DNA of 64,000 nt from Agriotes lineatus (GCA_940337035.1 CALNHX010005835.1:36167-100166); one strand, 5' to 3'; shown: positions 32,203-44,226, counted from the first letter of the stretch. Notes: generated by a model from the sequence alone, not told the origin. Made by a program: numbers and translations.

Positions 32203-35042
32203 TTATAATGTCTTTTATTTTCTTCTTGAACTTTTTTAATCTGTAGCTTTGCGTTTTTCCGCATTTCTTCTCTGTTCATTTGGAAGTCCTCTTGTATGGC
32301 TTCTTCCATTAAAGTTTTTAGCATTAAATCTGTCTTTAACCTCATCTTAGTGCCAATTAACAACTCAAATGGCGTCGTAGCTATACTCCTTTGATAAGTT
32401 GAGTTCAATGTTTGTTGTAAGGCATCTATATGTTTATACCACTTGGCTGGGTCTTCCAGCGACAGCTTGGCTAGGACTGGGATTATGATTCTATTAATCC
32501 TTTCGACTTGGCCGTTTGCCCTTGGCAACCCAGTTGTAACCGTATGGTGTTGGATCCCTTCTTCTTTGCAATAGTCTTCAAATTCGGCTGAAGTGAAAGC
32601 ACTTCCTCTATCTGATATAATCGTCGCAGGGTTCCCGAATACGTTCTTTTGTGATTCTAACTTACTTATTACCTCTTTCGTTGTCGTTGATTTGGTAGGA
32701 TATAACCAAGTAAATTTTGTAAACGCATCAATAACGACTAGAATGTGTTTATAATTCTTACTTGTAGACTCCAATGGGCCAAGATGGTCCAAATGGTATG
32801 TGTAAAGGGGAACGTCTTCTTTATGGAGCGGACGCAGAAATCCTTCTTTTCGACCTTCTTTCCTGTTTACTAAAATGCATGGTACACACGCTTGAATGTG
32901 CGCTAAAATCTTGGATTGTAGGTTAGGAATATAATAATCCCTTTCTATTAATTCTGCAGTTTTTCTTACAGCGAAATGCCCTTGCTCATGTGCACTTCTA
33001 ATAATTTCGGTTTGCATCAACTTTGGTACCACTATTAGTTCACGGTCGTTGACAAACTTGTACAGCATATCGTTCTTGATAAAGTAGTCCTCATATGGCT
33101 TGTCTTTTAGTACTTCTCTTATAGCCTTAATTGTCTCATCTTTCTCTTGTGCTGCTCTAAATTTTGCGGATGGGGAGACAGCGTCGATCGTAATATTCAT
33201 GACCGCATTACGACTCAGTGCATCAACATGTTTCATGCGAACTCTTTTCGGATGCTCGATAGTGTAGTTATATTCTTCTAATAAAAGAGCCCATCTTGCA
33301 ATTCGTGATGGTATGTCCCTTTTATATACAGTCTTTTGGAACGCTGCGCAGTCGGTAACTATTTTAAATTTGACACCCAGTAAGTATACTCTGAATTTCT
33401 TCAACGCTTGTACTACTGCTAGCACTTCAAGCTCATAGCTACTGTACTTCTTCTCGGCATCTGTTGTTTTCTTACTCATGAAATGTATGGGGTGTAAACG
33501 ATTGTCATCTGGCAACTTTTGTAGTAAGACTGCTCCGTAGCCTTCCACGCTGGCGTCCGTATGGAGTTCGGTTTCTAAGTCCTGTCTATAAATAGCTAGT
33601 ACAGGTTCTCGAATAAGTGCTTCTTTTAAATTTTGGAATGCCTGTCTCTCTTGTTCATTGAAATGAAAATCTCGATTCCCTTTTAGCATCTCGCTCAACG
33701 GTTGGGCTATACGAGCATAGTTACTTATAAACTTCCTGAAGTATCCCGTTAGACCAAGGAAACTCTGCACCTGTTTAATATTTTTTGGTTCTGGGAACCT
33801 TATCACAGCTGACGTTTTGTATGGGGATGGAAATAATTTTCCATTTTCAATCAAATGCCCCAAATATTCGATCTTCGACTTAAGAAAATGGCATTTCTTT
33901 TTGTTTATTTCCAGACCGTAGTCTTTGGCCGTTTGTAAAACCATTTCTAGCTTACTTACTCCATCTTCTTCAGTCTGAGAGGGTATAATAAGATCGTCCA
34001 TATAACTCAGAACTACTCCGTTATTCATCAGTTCTCGAAACACGGTATTTATAAATCTTTGAAACACAGCTGGGGAGTTACAGTGCCCAAACGGCATCCG
34101 AAGAAATTGATACTGTTCCGAGTGCGTCACTATTGCCGTGTACTTCTTGCTTCCATTTTCAACTTTAACATGAAAGAATCCATTTTTTAAATCTATAGTG
34201 GTGAACAACTTTGCATTCTGCAATTTATCCAGCTGATCATCTATCAGTGGCAGCGGGTAACGGTCCTTAATTACCTTTTGGTTAATTTTTCTGTAATCTA
34301 CACACACTCGTGGAGAGCCGTCCTTCTTCTTTACGATTACCACCGGACTTGCCCACTCTGAGCTGCAAGGCTCTACTATGCCGTGTGATATCCATTCTTG
34401 TATTTGTCGCTCAAGTATTTCTCTTTCTGTGAATGGCAGTCTTCTTGGTCTGCTATAGATCGGTTCATCGTCTTTCATAATTATTTTCATTTCTATTGAC
34501 GACTCCTTATTTTTGTCAGGTACATATTCTTGAATTAATTTACCTACCTTTTGCTGGTTATCTTCTGCCACCGTCTTTTCTATATCAAGTTCGTCTTTAA
34601 CTGGTTCAATGTGCAAGAAGGTGTCATCCACTCGTCTGGTAATTAAAATTCCCTCCTCATTGATCACTACATTCGCTTGATTCAGAAGTTCCTGTCCTAT
34701 TATAGCATCCATGGTCATTGATTCTTGAGGTACGACATGTAATGTTGTAGGAAAATGGTTATCGTCAATCACTATACCAGTAGCAAAGAATCCAATCGTC
34801 GCTATCCTGTTTTGTCCAAAACCTGTGAGCACTAGCTCCGGTTTACACATATCCGGTAGTTGAATTTTGTCATATACATCTTTTCTTATTAGGTTAACTT
34901 GGCTACCTGTGTCTACGAGAGCTTCCAACTCCATGTCTCCAACAATAATTTTCTTACACATTTGGTTTTTCAAAGGAAAACTGGTTATATTCGTTACTGG
35001 GGCCGTTGACCTTTCCATGGGTGGCATCTTTTCTCTTCCCAC
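32199..35042 (-). CDS. pol: Gypsy Pol polyprotein (protease, RT, RNase H, integrase)
   Basis: A 947-codon open frame. The aspartic protease has DTG at residues 44-46 (EALVDTGSQVNLI). The RT contains EPCSSEWASPVV and the catalytic YMDD (LSYMDDLII). RNase H starts with LHTDASVEGYGA. The integrase zinc domain (HEQGHF...CVPCILVN) and catalytic core follow: D in YHLDHLGP, D in IISDRGSAF, E in GQVERINR. All main catalytic residues are visible. The protease frame continues upstream into the gag zinc knuckle, where two cysteines of the CCHC motif are replaced (HFNFGHKSLEC). Loss of the C-terminal tail by frameshift suggests the copy is inactive. Confidence 0.88.
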   Translation of the reverse strand: MGREKMPPMERSTAPVTNITSFPLKNQMCKKIIVGDMELEALVDTGSQVNLIRKDVYDKIQLPDMCKPELVLTGFGQNRIATIGFFATGIVIDDNHFPTTLHVVPQESMTMDAIIGQELLNQANVVINEEGILITRRVDDTFLHIEPVKDELDIEKTVAEDNQQKVGKLIQEYVPDKNKESSIEMKIIMKDDEPIYSRPRRLPFTEREILERQIQEWISHGIVEPCSSEWASPVVIVKKKDGSPRVCVDYRKINQKVIKDRYPLPLIDDQLDKLQNAKLFTTIDLKNGFFHVKVENGSKKYTAIVTHSEQYQFLRMPFGHCNSPAVFQRFINTVFRELMNNGVVLSYMDDLIIPSQTEEDGVSKLEMVLQTAKDYGLEINKKKCHFLKSKIEYLGHLIENGKLFPSPYKTSAVIRFPEPKNIKQVQSFLGLTGYFRKFISNYARIAQPLSEMLKGNRDFHFNEQERQAFQNLKEALIREPVLAIYRQDLETELHTDASVEGYGAVLLQKLPDDNRLHPIHFMSKKTTDAEKKYSSYELEVLAVVQALKKFRVYLLGVKFKIVTDCAAFQKTVYKRDIPSRIARWALLLEEYNYTIEHPKRVRMKHVDALSRNAVMNITIDAVSPSAKFRAAQEKDETIKAIREVLKDKPYEDYFIKNDMLYKFVNDRELIVVPKLMQTEIIRSAHEQGHFAVRKTAELIERDYYIPNLQSKILAHIQACVPCILVNRKEGRKEGFLRPLHKEDVPLYTYHLDHLGPLESTSKNYKHILVVIDAFTKFTWLYPTKSTTTKEVISKLESQKNVFGNPATIISDRGSAFTSAEFEDYCKEEGIQHHTVTTGLPRANGQVERINRIIIPVLAKLSLEDPAKWYKHIDALQQTLNSTYQRSIATTPFELLIGTKMRLKTDLMLKTLMEEAIQEDFQMNREEMRKNAKLQIKKVQEENKRHYN

Positions 35043-35119
35043 TGTACATTCAAGGCTTTTGTGGCCAAAATTGAAATGAGATTGAAGAGAACTTCTGGTT
35101 CTAATCTCCTCGTATATCT

Positions 35120-35971
35120 TTAGTTCACTTTTAAATTCTTTAATGGTATTGGCACCAAAAGTACTACCTTATTCTTCACATCGTCTTGTATACCATCTAT
35201 AACATACTGAATTAATGATTCTTCTTCTATTGCACCCCTGTTAGCTATATCTTTCATAGCCAACAAATATTGGTACGTCGTCTCATTTTTTTTCATCTTT
35301 CTGGTGTTCAACATTTGGTGCAATTTTGCCCCACTGATCGTCACTTTAAATTCAGCTGACAAGGCATTCTTTAATGCAGTCCATGTTGTAATTCGCTTCT
35401 CACTCTGAATAAATAATCTTGCTAGTCCCCTCAATGACTTTTTTGCAAAAATAAAGGTTTCCAAATCAGTCCACCGCATCAGTACTTTATTTTCCTCAAA
35501 TTCTGATATGAAGTCGTCCACTGAGTAATTATCTTCGCCGTTAAATAGTCGAACCGAGTCTTCTATGTCTCTGAAGCTGAGAAAAAATTTCGGCTTCACG
35601 TCATTGCATCCTGATGAATTTCCAGTTGATACCAGATCGTCGTTTATTGCAGCATTTTCGCGTCTAATTTCACCCCGATTTGAATTATTAACTACATCGT
35701 TCTTTTCGTCTTCGTTTTCGTCTTCATTCTCGTCTTCAGTTTCGTCTTCATTTTCGTCTTCATCTGGCGTCGTTATTAGCAGATTAATATCCGTTAAGTG
35801 CTCACAAATCCGCTTACTTAAGTGTGCTGCTTCGCCCGCAATGTCCAAATTTAAAACATTACAAATGAGAATGAGTTCACCTGGTGTTAATGTACTAGTA
35901 ATATAATTTAATTTTGCTTTATACGCTTCTGACCCGACACTAAAAAAATCTGGTGTGATACACTCACACAA
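35120..35971 (-). pseudogene. gag: Gypsy Gag, 5' end interrupted by the X repeat
   Basis: The 283-codon frame has a Gag-like body (DDFISEFEENKVLMRW, SLRGLARLFIQSEKR, YLLAMKDIANRGAIEEES). An acidic stretch at residues ~70-90 is encoded by a TCGTCTTC-type microsatellite near 35700-35765. The frame has no ATG: its first residues (CECITPDFF) come from the end of the X repeat at 35944-36640, so the original start was separated. It ends early near 35150 by a frameshift; the true C-terminus lies in the pol frame. Confidence 0.8.
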
Positions 35972-36640
35972 CTTCCTTTTACAGTGATCTTATAATTAGT
36001 CAAAAATTTAATTTTTAATTTTTAACCATTTGTTAAAAATTTTCAAAAATTACAAATTCTAGAAAAACGGTACAAAATCGAGTGTTAGTTGAAGAGACAA
36101 ATTTTCTCTAGAATTTTAAGGTGAATTCAAAAATGTAATAATATACCGGGTGTTTTATTTAAAATAGGAGTTAATAAAAAAAATAGAAAAAAAAACAAAA
36201 GAAACCCACTTTAGAAGTATTCAACTGGAAAATCACCTATCTCACATTAATAACCATTAAAAATGTAAGAAAAATGTAAAGTTTAAAAAAAAATCGTTAG
36301 AGCCGTTTTTGAAAAAATCGAAAAAAACTGAAAAATCACAAGAGTAAACACCTACTTCCGGTTATGCGATTTTCTTCAAAAGCTTGCTGTCTCATCTACA
36401 TAGTACACAAAACTTATATATGAAGTTTCAACGCCATACCTCTTTTCGTTTTTGAGATATTCTGTTCACAGACAGACACACAGACAGACAGACACACACA
36501 CAGACACACACACAGACAGACCAATGAAAAAAAATATGTTTTTTGGGATCAGGGGACTCTAAAACGTGAAGATCTGTTGAAAACTCAATTTCGAATTTTT
36601 GGGGTGAATCCAATACTTCCTTTATAGTAAAAGGAAGTAA
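35944..36640 (-). repeat. 'X' repeat, copy 1, inserted in gypsy gag/leader
   Basis: It begins (minus strand) TTACTTCCTTTTACTATAAA and ends CACACCAGATTTTTTTA. It carries a CAGACAGACACACACA microsatellite at 36470-36520 and AACACCCGGTATATT. A second copy at 54722-59243, split by a hAT element, and a fragment at 3.35 kb confirm it as a unit of about 0.7 kb. No coding function was seen. Confidence 0.75.
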
Positions 36641-37156
36641 TTAAAATCGCAAAATTCTCTGAGTCTCTTCCGGTTTTTTCTATCGCCATCTTCTTCAAAA
36701 ACTAATCGGTGAAGTAGTTTAATCGATTTAGTCGTTGCTGTATCAATATTACGTGCAATATGCGGAATTTGACTTAAGTTTTCCATCGCGTTAATTATTA
36801 GTTATCAAAATCAATTATTTAACTATTTATAACTATTAACGGTCGCTACGAATGATTAAACATGCATTTAAAAGGAAATAATACGGAACGAACTCACCAA
36901 TTTCGAAAGCGTCGATTTTTATTGGTTAGCGCCTTTTATACTACAGACTGTGCGCCACTGCGACCGTCTTATGTGCTGAACGCCTGGGCTCTCGCTTGGT
37001 TAGGCTACCCATTCAACGTCTTTGAGGATGGACCCCTTGATTGGCACTGCTGCACTAACTTCCAAACGGAGCTTCGACCCTCTGCCCCTTGATCCTCGAT
37101 CGGTTAGGCAACCACTTTGACAGCTTCCAGAATGTTCTAAACGGCGTCGTTTCCAA
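36641..37156 (-). other. Leader region of the gypsy element
   Basis: Non-coding sequence between the X insertion and the primer-binding site; no gene seen. Confidence 0.5.
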
Positions 37157-37174
37157 ATCGCGGCCGAGCCCCCA
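37157..37174 (-). promoter_or_regulatory. Primer-binding site resembling tRNA-Pro
   Basis: On the minus strand, five bases after the 5' LTR, TGGGGGCTCGGCCGCGAT matches the complement of the 3' end of animal tRNA-Pro at 16 of 18 positions as I recall that tRNA. Confidence 0.65.
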
Positions 37175-37179
37175 AAATT

Positions 37180-37419
37180 GTAGGATTGGATGTAGGATTG
37201 CGATAAACGAACACAACACACACTTCAGCAAATATTCTTTAATAACTTTAATAGCTTTAGTGAACACTTAAAATGCAAATAACAAAAGAAAACAATATTC
37301 ACATAAATACGTCTTTACTACTAGCGTCCATCTTATACTACGTCATTGTTGCACTGCCCTCGCGCACCAACTGTCTTGGTGGCTCAACACCCGTCTTCCG
37401 CGGCGTTGCCAATCCCACA
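37180..37419 (-). repeat. 5' LTR of the 31.7-37.4 kb gypsy element
   Basis: Starts TGTAGGATTGGATG and ends CAATCCCACA, followed by the target duplication TGTA. Confidence 0.88.
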
Positions 37420-37959
37420 TGTATATTATCAAAATATCAAAAACCTTCTCTACCATTAGGTGTAACGTATAAATACATAACCAAATAACTACAACTTAAC
37501 TAAAATAACAGAATTTACAATTTTCTACCAATATTTAAAATAACTTCTTTCCCTTCTACATCGTATAAACACCTTGCCCATTCTTTTTTTATTTTTGGCG
37601 GTTTTTTCCGCTCCAAGTCATTCCTTTTTCAATTAGGTTTTCTTCTACTTTCTTGCCCATAATTTTCTTGCTCTTCACCCATTCTTATTGTGTCCAAACC
37701 ATTTCATTTGTTAAATAGTAAAAATGAAATAAGTATTGTTAAAAAATCCTGTGTCTTTAATTTTTATTAAAAGCCAAATGAACGCTAGAACAACATACCT
37801 AACCTCAAAAAGTATATTGTCTGATAACTCTGTCAACCTCAATTAATTGTCAAATTATGGATGCTAATTTGACTAGGAATTTTTTAATCTTATACCACAT
37901 AGCATTGATGACCAGGGATCTTCTTTCGTCAGATGCATAGTAATTTAGCCGAATGCAAC
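37420..37959. other. Unassigned AT-rich DNA
   Basis: No gene or repeat boundary recognised. Confidence 0.4.
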
Positions 37960-38092
37960 TCGTATCTTCTTGATTATCAAATCATTTCTGTTTCCATTCG
38001 ATATATTGTTTTACGCAATCACACTCGTCCTTTGGACTCACGCAATTGCCAAACAATATATCTCGTGTAAACAGAAATGATTATTTGATAAT
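37960..38092. repeat. Fold-back hairpin, apex CACTCGTCCTTTGGACTCACG
   Basis: The arms TTGATTATCAAATCATTTCTG and CAGAAATGATTATTTGATAATCAA pair around the apex (the call gives its core). The following 38115-38222 block is an inverted, partial copy of the tail of the 307-bp repeat. Confidence 0.7.
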
Positions 38093-38359
38093 CAAGAACC
38101 CACTAGTTGCATTATATATGAAAATCGTACGACACTTATTAATGACCAATAGAAAAATTAGTTCACGAGCCGTAACCAAGACAACAACAAAATTTCTTGG
38201 ATATTTTTTGTAGGTAGACTAACCTAACTGTGATTAATAAGTGGAAATTTTTTACATTCACTGTTGTTAATATGTTGGTGACACTGTAAGTCTATGTGAT
38301 ATTCGAGGTTACTAGGTTAGGTTTTGCGTCAGTTGTGACCATATATGTATTATACATAC

Positions 38360-38592
38360 CGGGTGACTATAAATGATTGCATTTTTTTTTATTAGGTTGG
38401 CACTGTTTATGTTGGTGGCACTATAAGTCTATGTCAAATTCAATGTTCGCAGGTTAGGTTTTGCGTCATTCTATGTCAAAACTGACGCAAAACCTAACCT
38501 GCTAACCTCGAATTTGACATAGACTTACAGCGCTACCAACATAAACAGTGCCAACCTAATAAAAAAAATTTCAATCATTTATAGTCACTCGG
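38360..38592. mobile_element. Fold-back MITE with GGGTGACTATAAATGATTG ends, second copy
   Basis: The same family as 19525-19748. The arms are near-perfect over about 100 bp, with a tiny spacer (CTATGTCAAAACTGAC). A half copy precedes it at 38275-38340. Confidence 0.82.
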
Positions 38593-39539
38593 TATATTGC
38601 TAACAGGGCCTGGAAACAGCTGAAAACATTACGGCGCCGACATAATCAGTGCTATTCACTAACCTACTTCGTTATCTAAACGATCTTCGTTAGGAATGAA
38701 TTCGTACAGGAAGGTGAAACGAATTTCGTTATAAATCATATTCTCTACGGGAGCCTTAACGAAATCGGTAACAGTACGTTGGTAAACAAGCCGTAACGAC
38801 AGAGGTAATGTTTTTAACTAGAGTAGTACGCGCAAGGCATCTAGTGGTCAACTTCATAAGTAGTGTTTACGTGATATCCGTCTCTTTCATATTAATTAAT
38901 AACTACTTAGATTTATATCTATTGCATTTTAACTACCGTTGCTACAAACATTCTACTTGGCGGCGGCAACTTTAAATACTATCAGTCGCAAACGTTTTTG
39001 GTTGTGTGTGAAAAACAAGTTAATCCCGAATCTTTAACAATAGTATATTCACATTTAGTAAATATACTGTGCTTTAACTATGAGTGGCATAGTTATAGGA
39101 AGGAGATCCGTCATGCTTATAGTGGATATTTCTTGATATAAAGCAATAAAAGTTATGCCATCCGATGTCGTACACTTCTTATCTTGAAAATTTTAATTAT
39201 TGTGTTTTAACCAATGTAACGACTTGTATAATGTAGTTTACTGGTTAATTATTTCTGATTGGCGTTTTAATGCGTTTTGTAGTTACATTTGTTCAACTTT
39301 TAAATTTTAGCCTCACCTTTTATTATTTGCTTCATTTCATATGTTAATAAGCACGATTGTTATAGTCTGATGCTGCAACCAATCTATTTTTGAAACATGT
39401 CGCTACACACAACAATAATAAAATCGTGGAGAAGACTGAAGGGTTTTATTGCTTCATAGTATAGTTATATTTTAATCAAATTATGTAGGTACATAGTTAT
39501 AAGTATTACATAAATGCAATCGCACTAGTATACATTTTA
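38593..39539. other. Unassigned DNA
   Basis: No coding region recognised. An ACGAAATCGGTAAC piece near 38760 is only loosely like the 26-28 kb motif. Confidence 0.35.
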
Positions 39540-40045
39540 AATAAAATTATTTGCAATAAAATTGTCTATAATTAAGCGTCCTTCATCTAACTAGTTTTCT
39601 CTCCGCAATTGATGGTCCAACTACATCTATAAAAATGTCTTCGCCCCCTTCATGCCGAAAAATCTTTCCACTGTATTTCCAGTTGATATAAACTTTGTAT
39701 TGGAGCGACCCTGTGGTATAGTAAGTTCTGCACCAACAATACATGTAAACCGCCAGGGTTGCAAGGGGTAACCGAGTCACCATGATCTTTCACCTGCAAC
39801 AAAACACACTTCTTTAAATAAAATGTTTATTTCAAATAATTTTACTTGCCGTTTCAAGAGAAATTATTGGTATTAATAAATTATAAATAACGCATGCACC
39901 TTCAACAAACTGTCGCAAGTGCTGGTATATAATGGATGTTGGCTATATTGCAGCATTGTCAACTGATCCTGGATACCTCGCATTTACTGCACTCCACTTG
40001 CACGTTAATGCTGTAATAGTTTTTTCGATTTATATATACTCGCCC
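39540..40045 (-). CDS. Possible short secreted-peptide gene (hypothetical)
   Basis: On the minus strand a TATATAAAT box (near 40035) is followed by a possible first exon, a GT donor near 39899 (GTTGAAG|GTGCATG) and an acceptor TTTTGTTGCAG at about 39797. An ATG at 39783 then opens 66 codons (stop by 39583). Its first ~20 residues are hydrophobic (MVTRLPLATLAVYMYCW...), like a signal peptide; the rest reads NWKYSGKIFRHEGGEDIFID. No family recognised. An in-frame stop just upstream supports the ATG choice. It may be a chance frame. Confidence 0.25.
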
Positions 40046-40556
40046 TGGAAACTATTCGTATTCAGCGGGAGGCGCTTTCTAATCAATTACACCACTGAAT
40101 TCATATTTTTTCATAAAATCTCAATTTTGCTCTCCGTTTCTCTTGTGCGGTGGTTGGAAACTTCACCCATATATTTAAAAAATGGTCATAACTGGAATTT
40201 GTAACGAGATTGATACATCAGCTAACACTTGACTCAAACCAAACAAGTGACTTGTAGCCACACATTTTTCGTAAGAACCATTTACATACAATTTTGCTCA
40301 GGTAAATTAAAAGAACCACTCTGATCTCTTAGAAAACGGTTTTGAAGACGCAGATTTGTTAGAACAATTCTATTAAAGCCGTTACTTCTGGCACTTTAGC
40401 CTCAAATTCTAGTATTTTCACGAGTCACGCAAGCAAAAATGTGGTAATGTTATTAAAATTCATTTCCATAAACATTACTTCCGCGTTGTTCATTTTAAAA
40501 ATTAACGCATGACAGTTCTTGCATATTCACCGAGACTTAATTTTCCGTTGCTAACG

Positions 40557-42236
40557 TGTTATCAAACCTTGACCCTGCTGCAGTAGTTTCTTTGTTCTTT
40601 TAAATTCTTAGTTAGCCGCTTATCAAAGCAGCTTTGTTCTGCCCTTGCCTTCTGCATGGATGATGTCATCTTGCCACTATCACGTCTTAAGTGGTTCTTG
40701 ACGCCGAACCGGCGGTTGTAATTTTATGTGTGAATCCCCTGGTTAAGTAAAGTTGTTTGAGTATTTCGATCCGTCTTATTCTTAAACGTAACGAGTGGAA
40801 CAAGGACGTAGATAAGCCGCGTCTGCGCTGTCATTCTTCACGCTTGCCGCTAGGCAGGAACTTCACTTCGCTACCGGCTGTTGAACTAGAACAAACGTTT
40901 TTGGCTTCTTCAGCCCCCGGCTCGCATCGCTTTGCGACCGGGGGACGCTGCTCTAACTTTCGTAATTTTCGTTGTGAATAGGTGTGTTTTGGGTGCATCG
41001 TGTTGTTTGTAGTACCAATTTAGCGTTTTCGAACTGTTTCGTTTGGCAAGAAATCTCCGGCGTTGGTGGTGGTGAGCTTTCCGTTTGAAGTGCATGTGAA
41101 GCATTAATTAGTGGGGTCAAGAGTTCTTATCGTCGAGGGTTGCGGGGCCCTTGAATATATCGTTTATACGGATCCTAACGAACTCTTTCTATTGAACCCA
41201 ACGCTAATTTGAATTTAACGTCGTGTTATCGAAACTCGCACTTCGAGGGGTGTACCCCGTATTATCGTTACGTCGACTTTGCCCTTCGGGGGACTCTATT
41301 GCATCATGCCACTCTTAGTTGTTGCCAGCATTTTCGAGGCTGTGCCCGCACCACGTCATCACCTGTGATTTCGCTGTCGTCCGTTCTTTCCGGCAATTTG
41401 TTTGGGAAGCGACGCTACATACAGTGTCGCCCGTAATTATGCAGCCAGCTGATGTTCTCCAGCTAAAGTTTTTGTAAATTAGTTTTATTGTGTATAATTA
41501 AAAGTGAACGCCTCGTTGAGTGTTGAACGATCAGCGCATTTGTTATTAACGTTGTGCTTTGCTGTTTGCGAAATTTAATGTTTTACCGATGCATTCTTTT
41601 GTTGTTTAACGTAAGTGATGGCAGTTTTGTTTGCCTTGACCCACATTATTGTTGTTTACAGTCAAGCTTACCACTTGTAATTAAGTTAACGTATTGCGCT
41701 ATCTAACCTAACTAACCCTTTTGAGTACTTTCAAATTTCATGTTTATTGTCACCTATATATATATTTATTTATTCTAATAGAGTTCATGGTCAAGTACTT
41801 CTGTTTTTCATTTGTGTTCGTGATTCTTGTATGCGTTTTATGTGTACTGTTTCAGTTGTAAAGAGTTGAACAGCTGCTCATTGAGTAAGTTTTGTTGTAA
41901 GGTAAGTCAATACTGTACGTCTTCGCCAACCAAACTCGGCCAAGGCAGAAGTAGCAGGGTGAAGTTGCCCACTTCCATTGTCAAGCAATCTCACCTGTGT
42001 CGTTATTGTTGTTTCCCGATTTAGTCAAGAAAATGGTGGCGTTCCGTTATTTAACATCTTTAACCCCCTTTGTGTCAGAGCACAGCCCTAACTTTCAGAT
42101 AGTAAGGAACCACAACCTTTCTCCACTGAGCATCCAATAGTCGGCGCATTTTGTTACAGCACATCTTGTAACGAAGGCTAGGGCTGAGTATTTGGCAAGA
42201 TTCCCGATTTTGTCTTAGTCATTTTGTAGGTAACAG
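40557..42236 (+). repeat. Long non-coding repeat with GC hairpin, copy 1 (possible solo LTR)
   Basis: It shares blocks in the same order with about 56366-58100. These include GTGGGGTCAAGAG...GGGTTGCGGGGCCCTT, AATAGAGTTCATGGTCA, TCACCTGTGT, CAACCTTT and a final GGTAACA. A GC-rich inverted repeat at 40911-40950 holds the same relative place as one at 56828-56864. No ORF is convincing. TG...CA-like ends and length suggest a solo LTR, but no target duplication was found; start uncertain by ~300 bp. Confidence 0.55.
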
Positions 42237-42837
42237 GTTTGGCTCTCAAGCGTATGAGTTATGTTTTGCACACTTGAGGGGCTGATTATTAATGCTGTTA
42301 ACGCGGTTTTCATCGTGTAACAAACTGGCTAATTGTTAGTGTCTTAATAACGTTTTCGTGCTGTAACAGATTCTCTCTGAAAAATTATACTTATAAATAT
42401 AATTTGTGCCAAATACAACAGCAATAAAATAACATACCTGTTTACACGCTCCTCTTCTACAATAGCCATCAACAAATGTATAAAATTATCGTCAAATTCT
42501 ATTAGAATTATTACTTTATGAATACGTTTGTTTGTCCGATTTATACTTTACGAAATTTCGGATATAGCGATTCGTTTAAAGCTAACGAAAAGCTTACAGA
42601 ATAGGCTAGATAGTCTCATTCTGAGTATTACGCGTCTCGTGTGCATGCCTGAGAATTCAAACTCAGCCTTTAGAAGCGAATTTTAAACTTGACCACTTCC
42701 CCACCGCGCGGACGACGCCGATGCGCTTGCGCACAACTTACCATATACATTAAAGAGTTGGTTGTCTGTCTCACTTCCTTCGTGACCTCCCAACTCATAG
42801 CCGTTAGCAATATAATAAGTAATATACATATGGTTTT

Positions 42838-42890
42838 GACACAGACTGACGCAAAACCAAACCTGTTAACCTAGTGCCCCTAACATATTA
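42838..42890. repeat. Half copy of the GGTTAGGTTTTGCGTC fold-back module
   Basis: GACACAGACTGACGCAAAAC followed by CCTGTTAACCTAGTGCCCC and AACATATTAACA matches one arm of 38360-38592. Confidence 0.6.
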
Positions 42891-42994
42891 ACAACTTACT
42901 ATGGATACATTTTTAATATCACTTGATATTTTATTTTCGAGTAAAATTTAAATTTTACTTTTTATGGTTGTGTTGCTACGATTTTCTTGCCGAA

Positions 42995-43145
42995 TCTACA
43001 TTCTAGCATTAATTCATGTCCGGTAATTTTCTTATCGTGCACAGAACAACGTAATCGGCCCTCGTGTACCGCTCGTGCCGATTAATACGTTGTTTCTGTG
43101 CACTCTAAAAAATTACCGGAAAGAATTAATGCTCGTATGAGATTA
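42995..43145. repeat. Fold-back hairpin related to the 307-bp repeat
   Basis: The arms contain GCATTAATTC, TCCGGTAATTTT and GTGCACAGAACAACGT with their inverses. The apex is CCCTCGTGTACCGCTCGTGC. Arm ends resemble those of 8450-8756 but the centre differs. Confidence 0.7.
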
Positions 43146-43919
43146 TAAGTGATAATTTATTGTCAGCTTCAGTTTTATGAGAATTTAAGAGTCTAGAGTA
43201 GCAACAATAGTTTCGTTTACTTTATTTATGTTTTTAATGCTTGTTAAGTATTTTAAGGTTTGCTATATTGACACTTACACCTAACCACTCAGTATAAAAT
43301 TTGTTATATAATTTTTTTGCTAAGAAAAAGAACAGCTGCTCTGTACAAATAAGTGTCCTCATATTTAAAGTTTACTTGACTATTCAATTCACCTGTCATC
43401 TGTCAAAAAGTGACCAATGAAAATCCAGAATTTGACGTTTCTTAATCAATCAAAAAAGTATCAGCGGATATATATTCATAGAAGGTATTCAAGTGACTAT
43501 TCAACTCACTTGTCATGTATCAAAAACTGTCCAATAAAAATACAAGATTTGACGTCTTTGAGCCAATAAAAATGAACGATATTGACAATTTTCACTAGTG
43601 AAAATAATCGACAATTTTCACTAGTGGTATAGTGAATATTTTGAACAAATGTGATTTTTATTAGAAAAAGTCAATATTAGTGTTCTGTTACTATAGAAAT
43701 TGCGTAGTTTCGTGCTAGATTTACTGAAAACTAATTTGAAAAAGTAGTTTGGTTCATTGAATAGTCCCTCGAATGCCATTCTTAGTCAAAGTTAAGTAGA
43801 ATATTTTTGCTGTGGTATCCCTCATGTTCATTGCGCTTGAGATTAGGACTCGTGCTAGCGCACTCGTCCTAATCGAACCTAAGCACAATGGACATTCGTG
43901 ATACCACAGCAAAAATATT

Positions 43920-44226
43920 CACATATAATCTCATAAAAGCATTAATTCTTTCCGGAAATTTTTTTGAGTGCGTTCCAACAACGTCGTATTAATTTGCCCG
44001 AGCGGGACGCGAGGGCAAATTAGGACGTTGTTGAATGCACGAAAAATAATTTCCGGATATGAATTAATGCTCGAATGCAGATTCGGTAAGAAAATCGTAA
44101 CGATACAAGCCCTCAAAGTTAGGCTGATCTACCTACAAAAAATTTCCAAGAAATTTTGTTGTTGTCTTGGATACGGCTCGTGAACTAATTTTTCTATTGG
44201 TCATTGATGAGTGTCGTACGATTTTC
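43920..44226. mobile_element. 307-bp dispersed repeat, copy B
   Basis: Nearly identical to 8450-8756 (same ends and same length), with scattered substitutions. The apex reads CCGAGCGGGACGCGAGGGC. Confidence 0.8.

Larger units (their letters stand above)
31698..37419 (-). mobile_element. Ty3/gypsy LTR retrotransposon with gag and pol
   Basis: LTRs of about 240 bp (31698-31937 and 37180-37419) start TGT and end CCCACA. The 4-bp target duplication TGTA is at 31694-31697 and 37420-37423. The LTRs differ by small indels and substitutions, including AG missing near the start of the 31.7-kb LTR, so it is older than the 14.5-kb element. Order on the minus strand: 5' LTR, primer site, leader interrupted by the X repeat, gag, pol, 3' LTR. 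There is no envelope frame. Confidence 0.9.

Noticed and set aside
36470..36520. CAGACACA microsatellite as a separate feature
   Set aside because: Internal to the X repeat and mirrored in copy 2 at 54.84-54.90 kb; described there instead.
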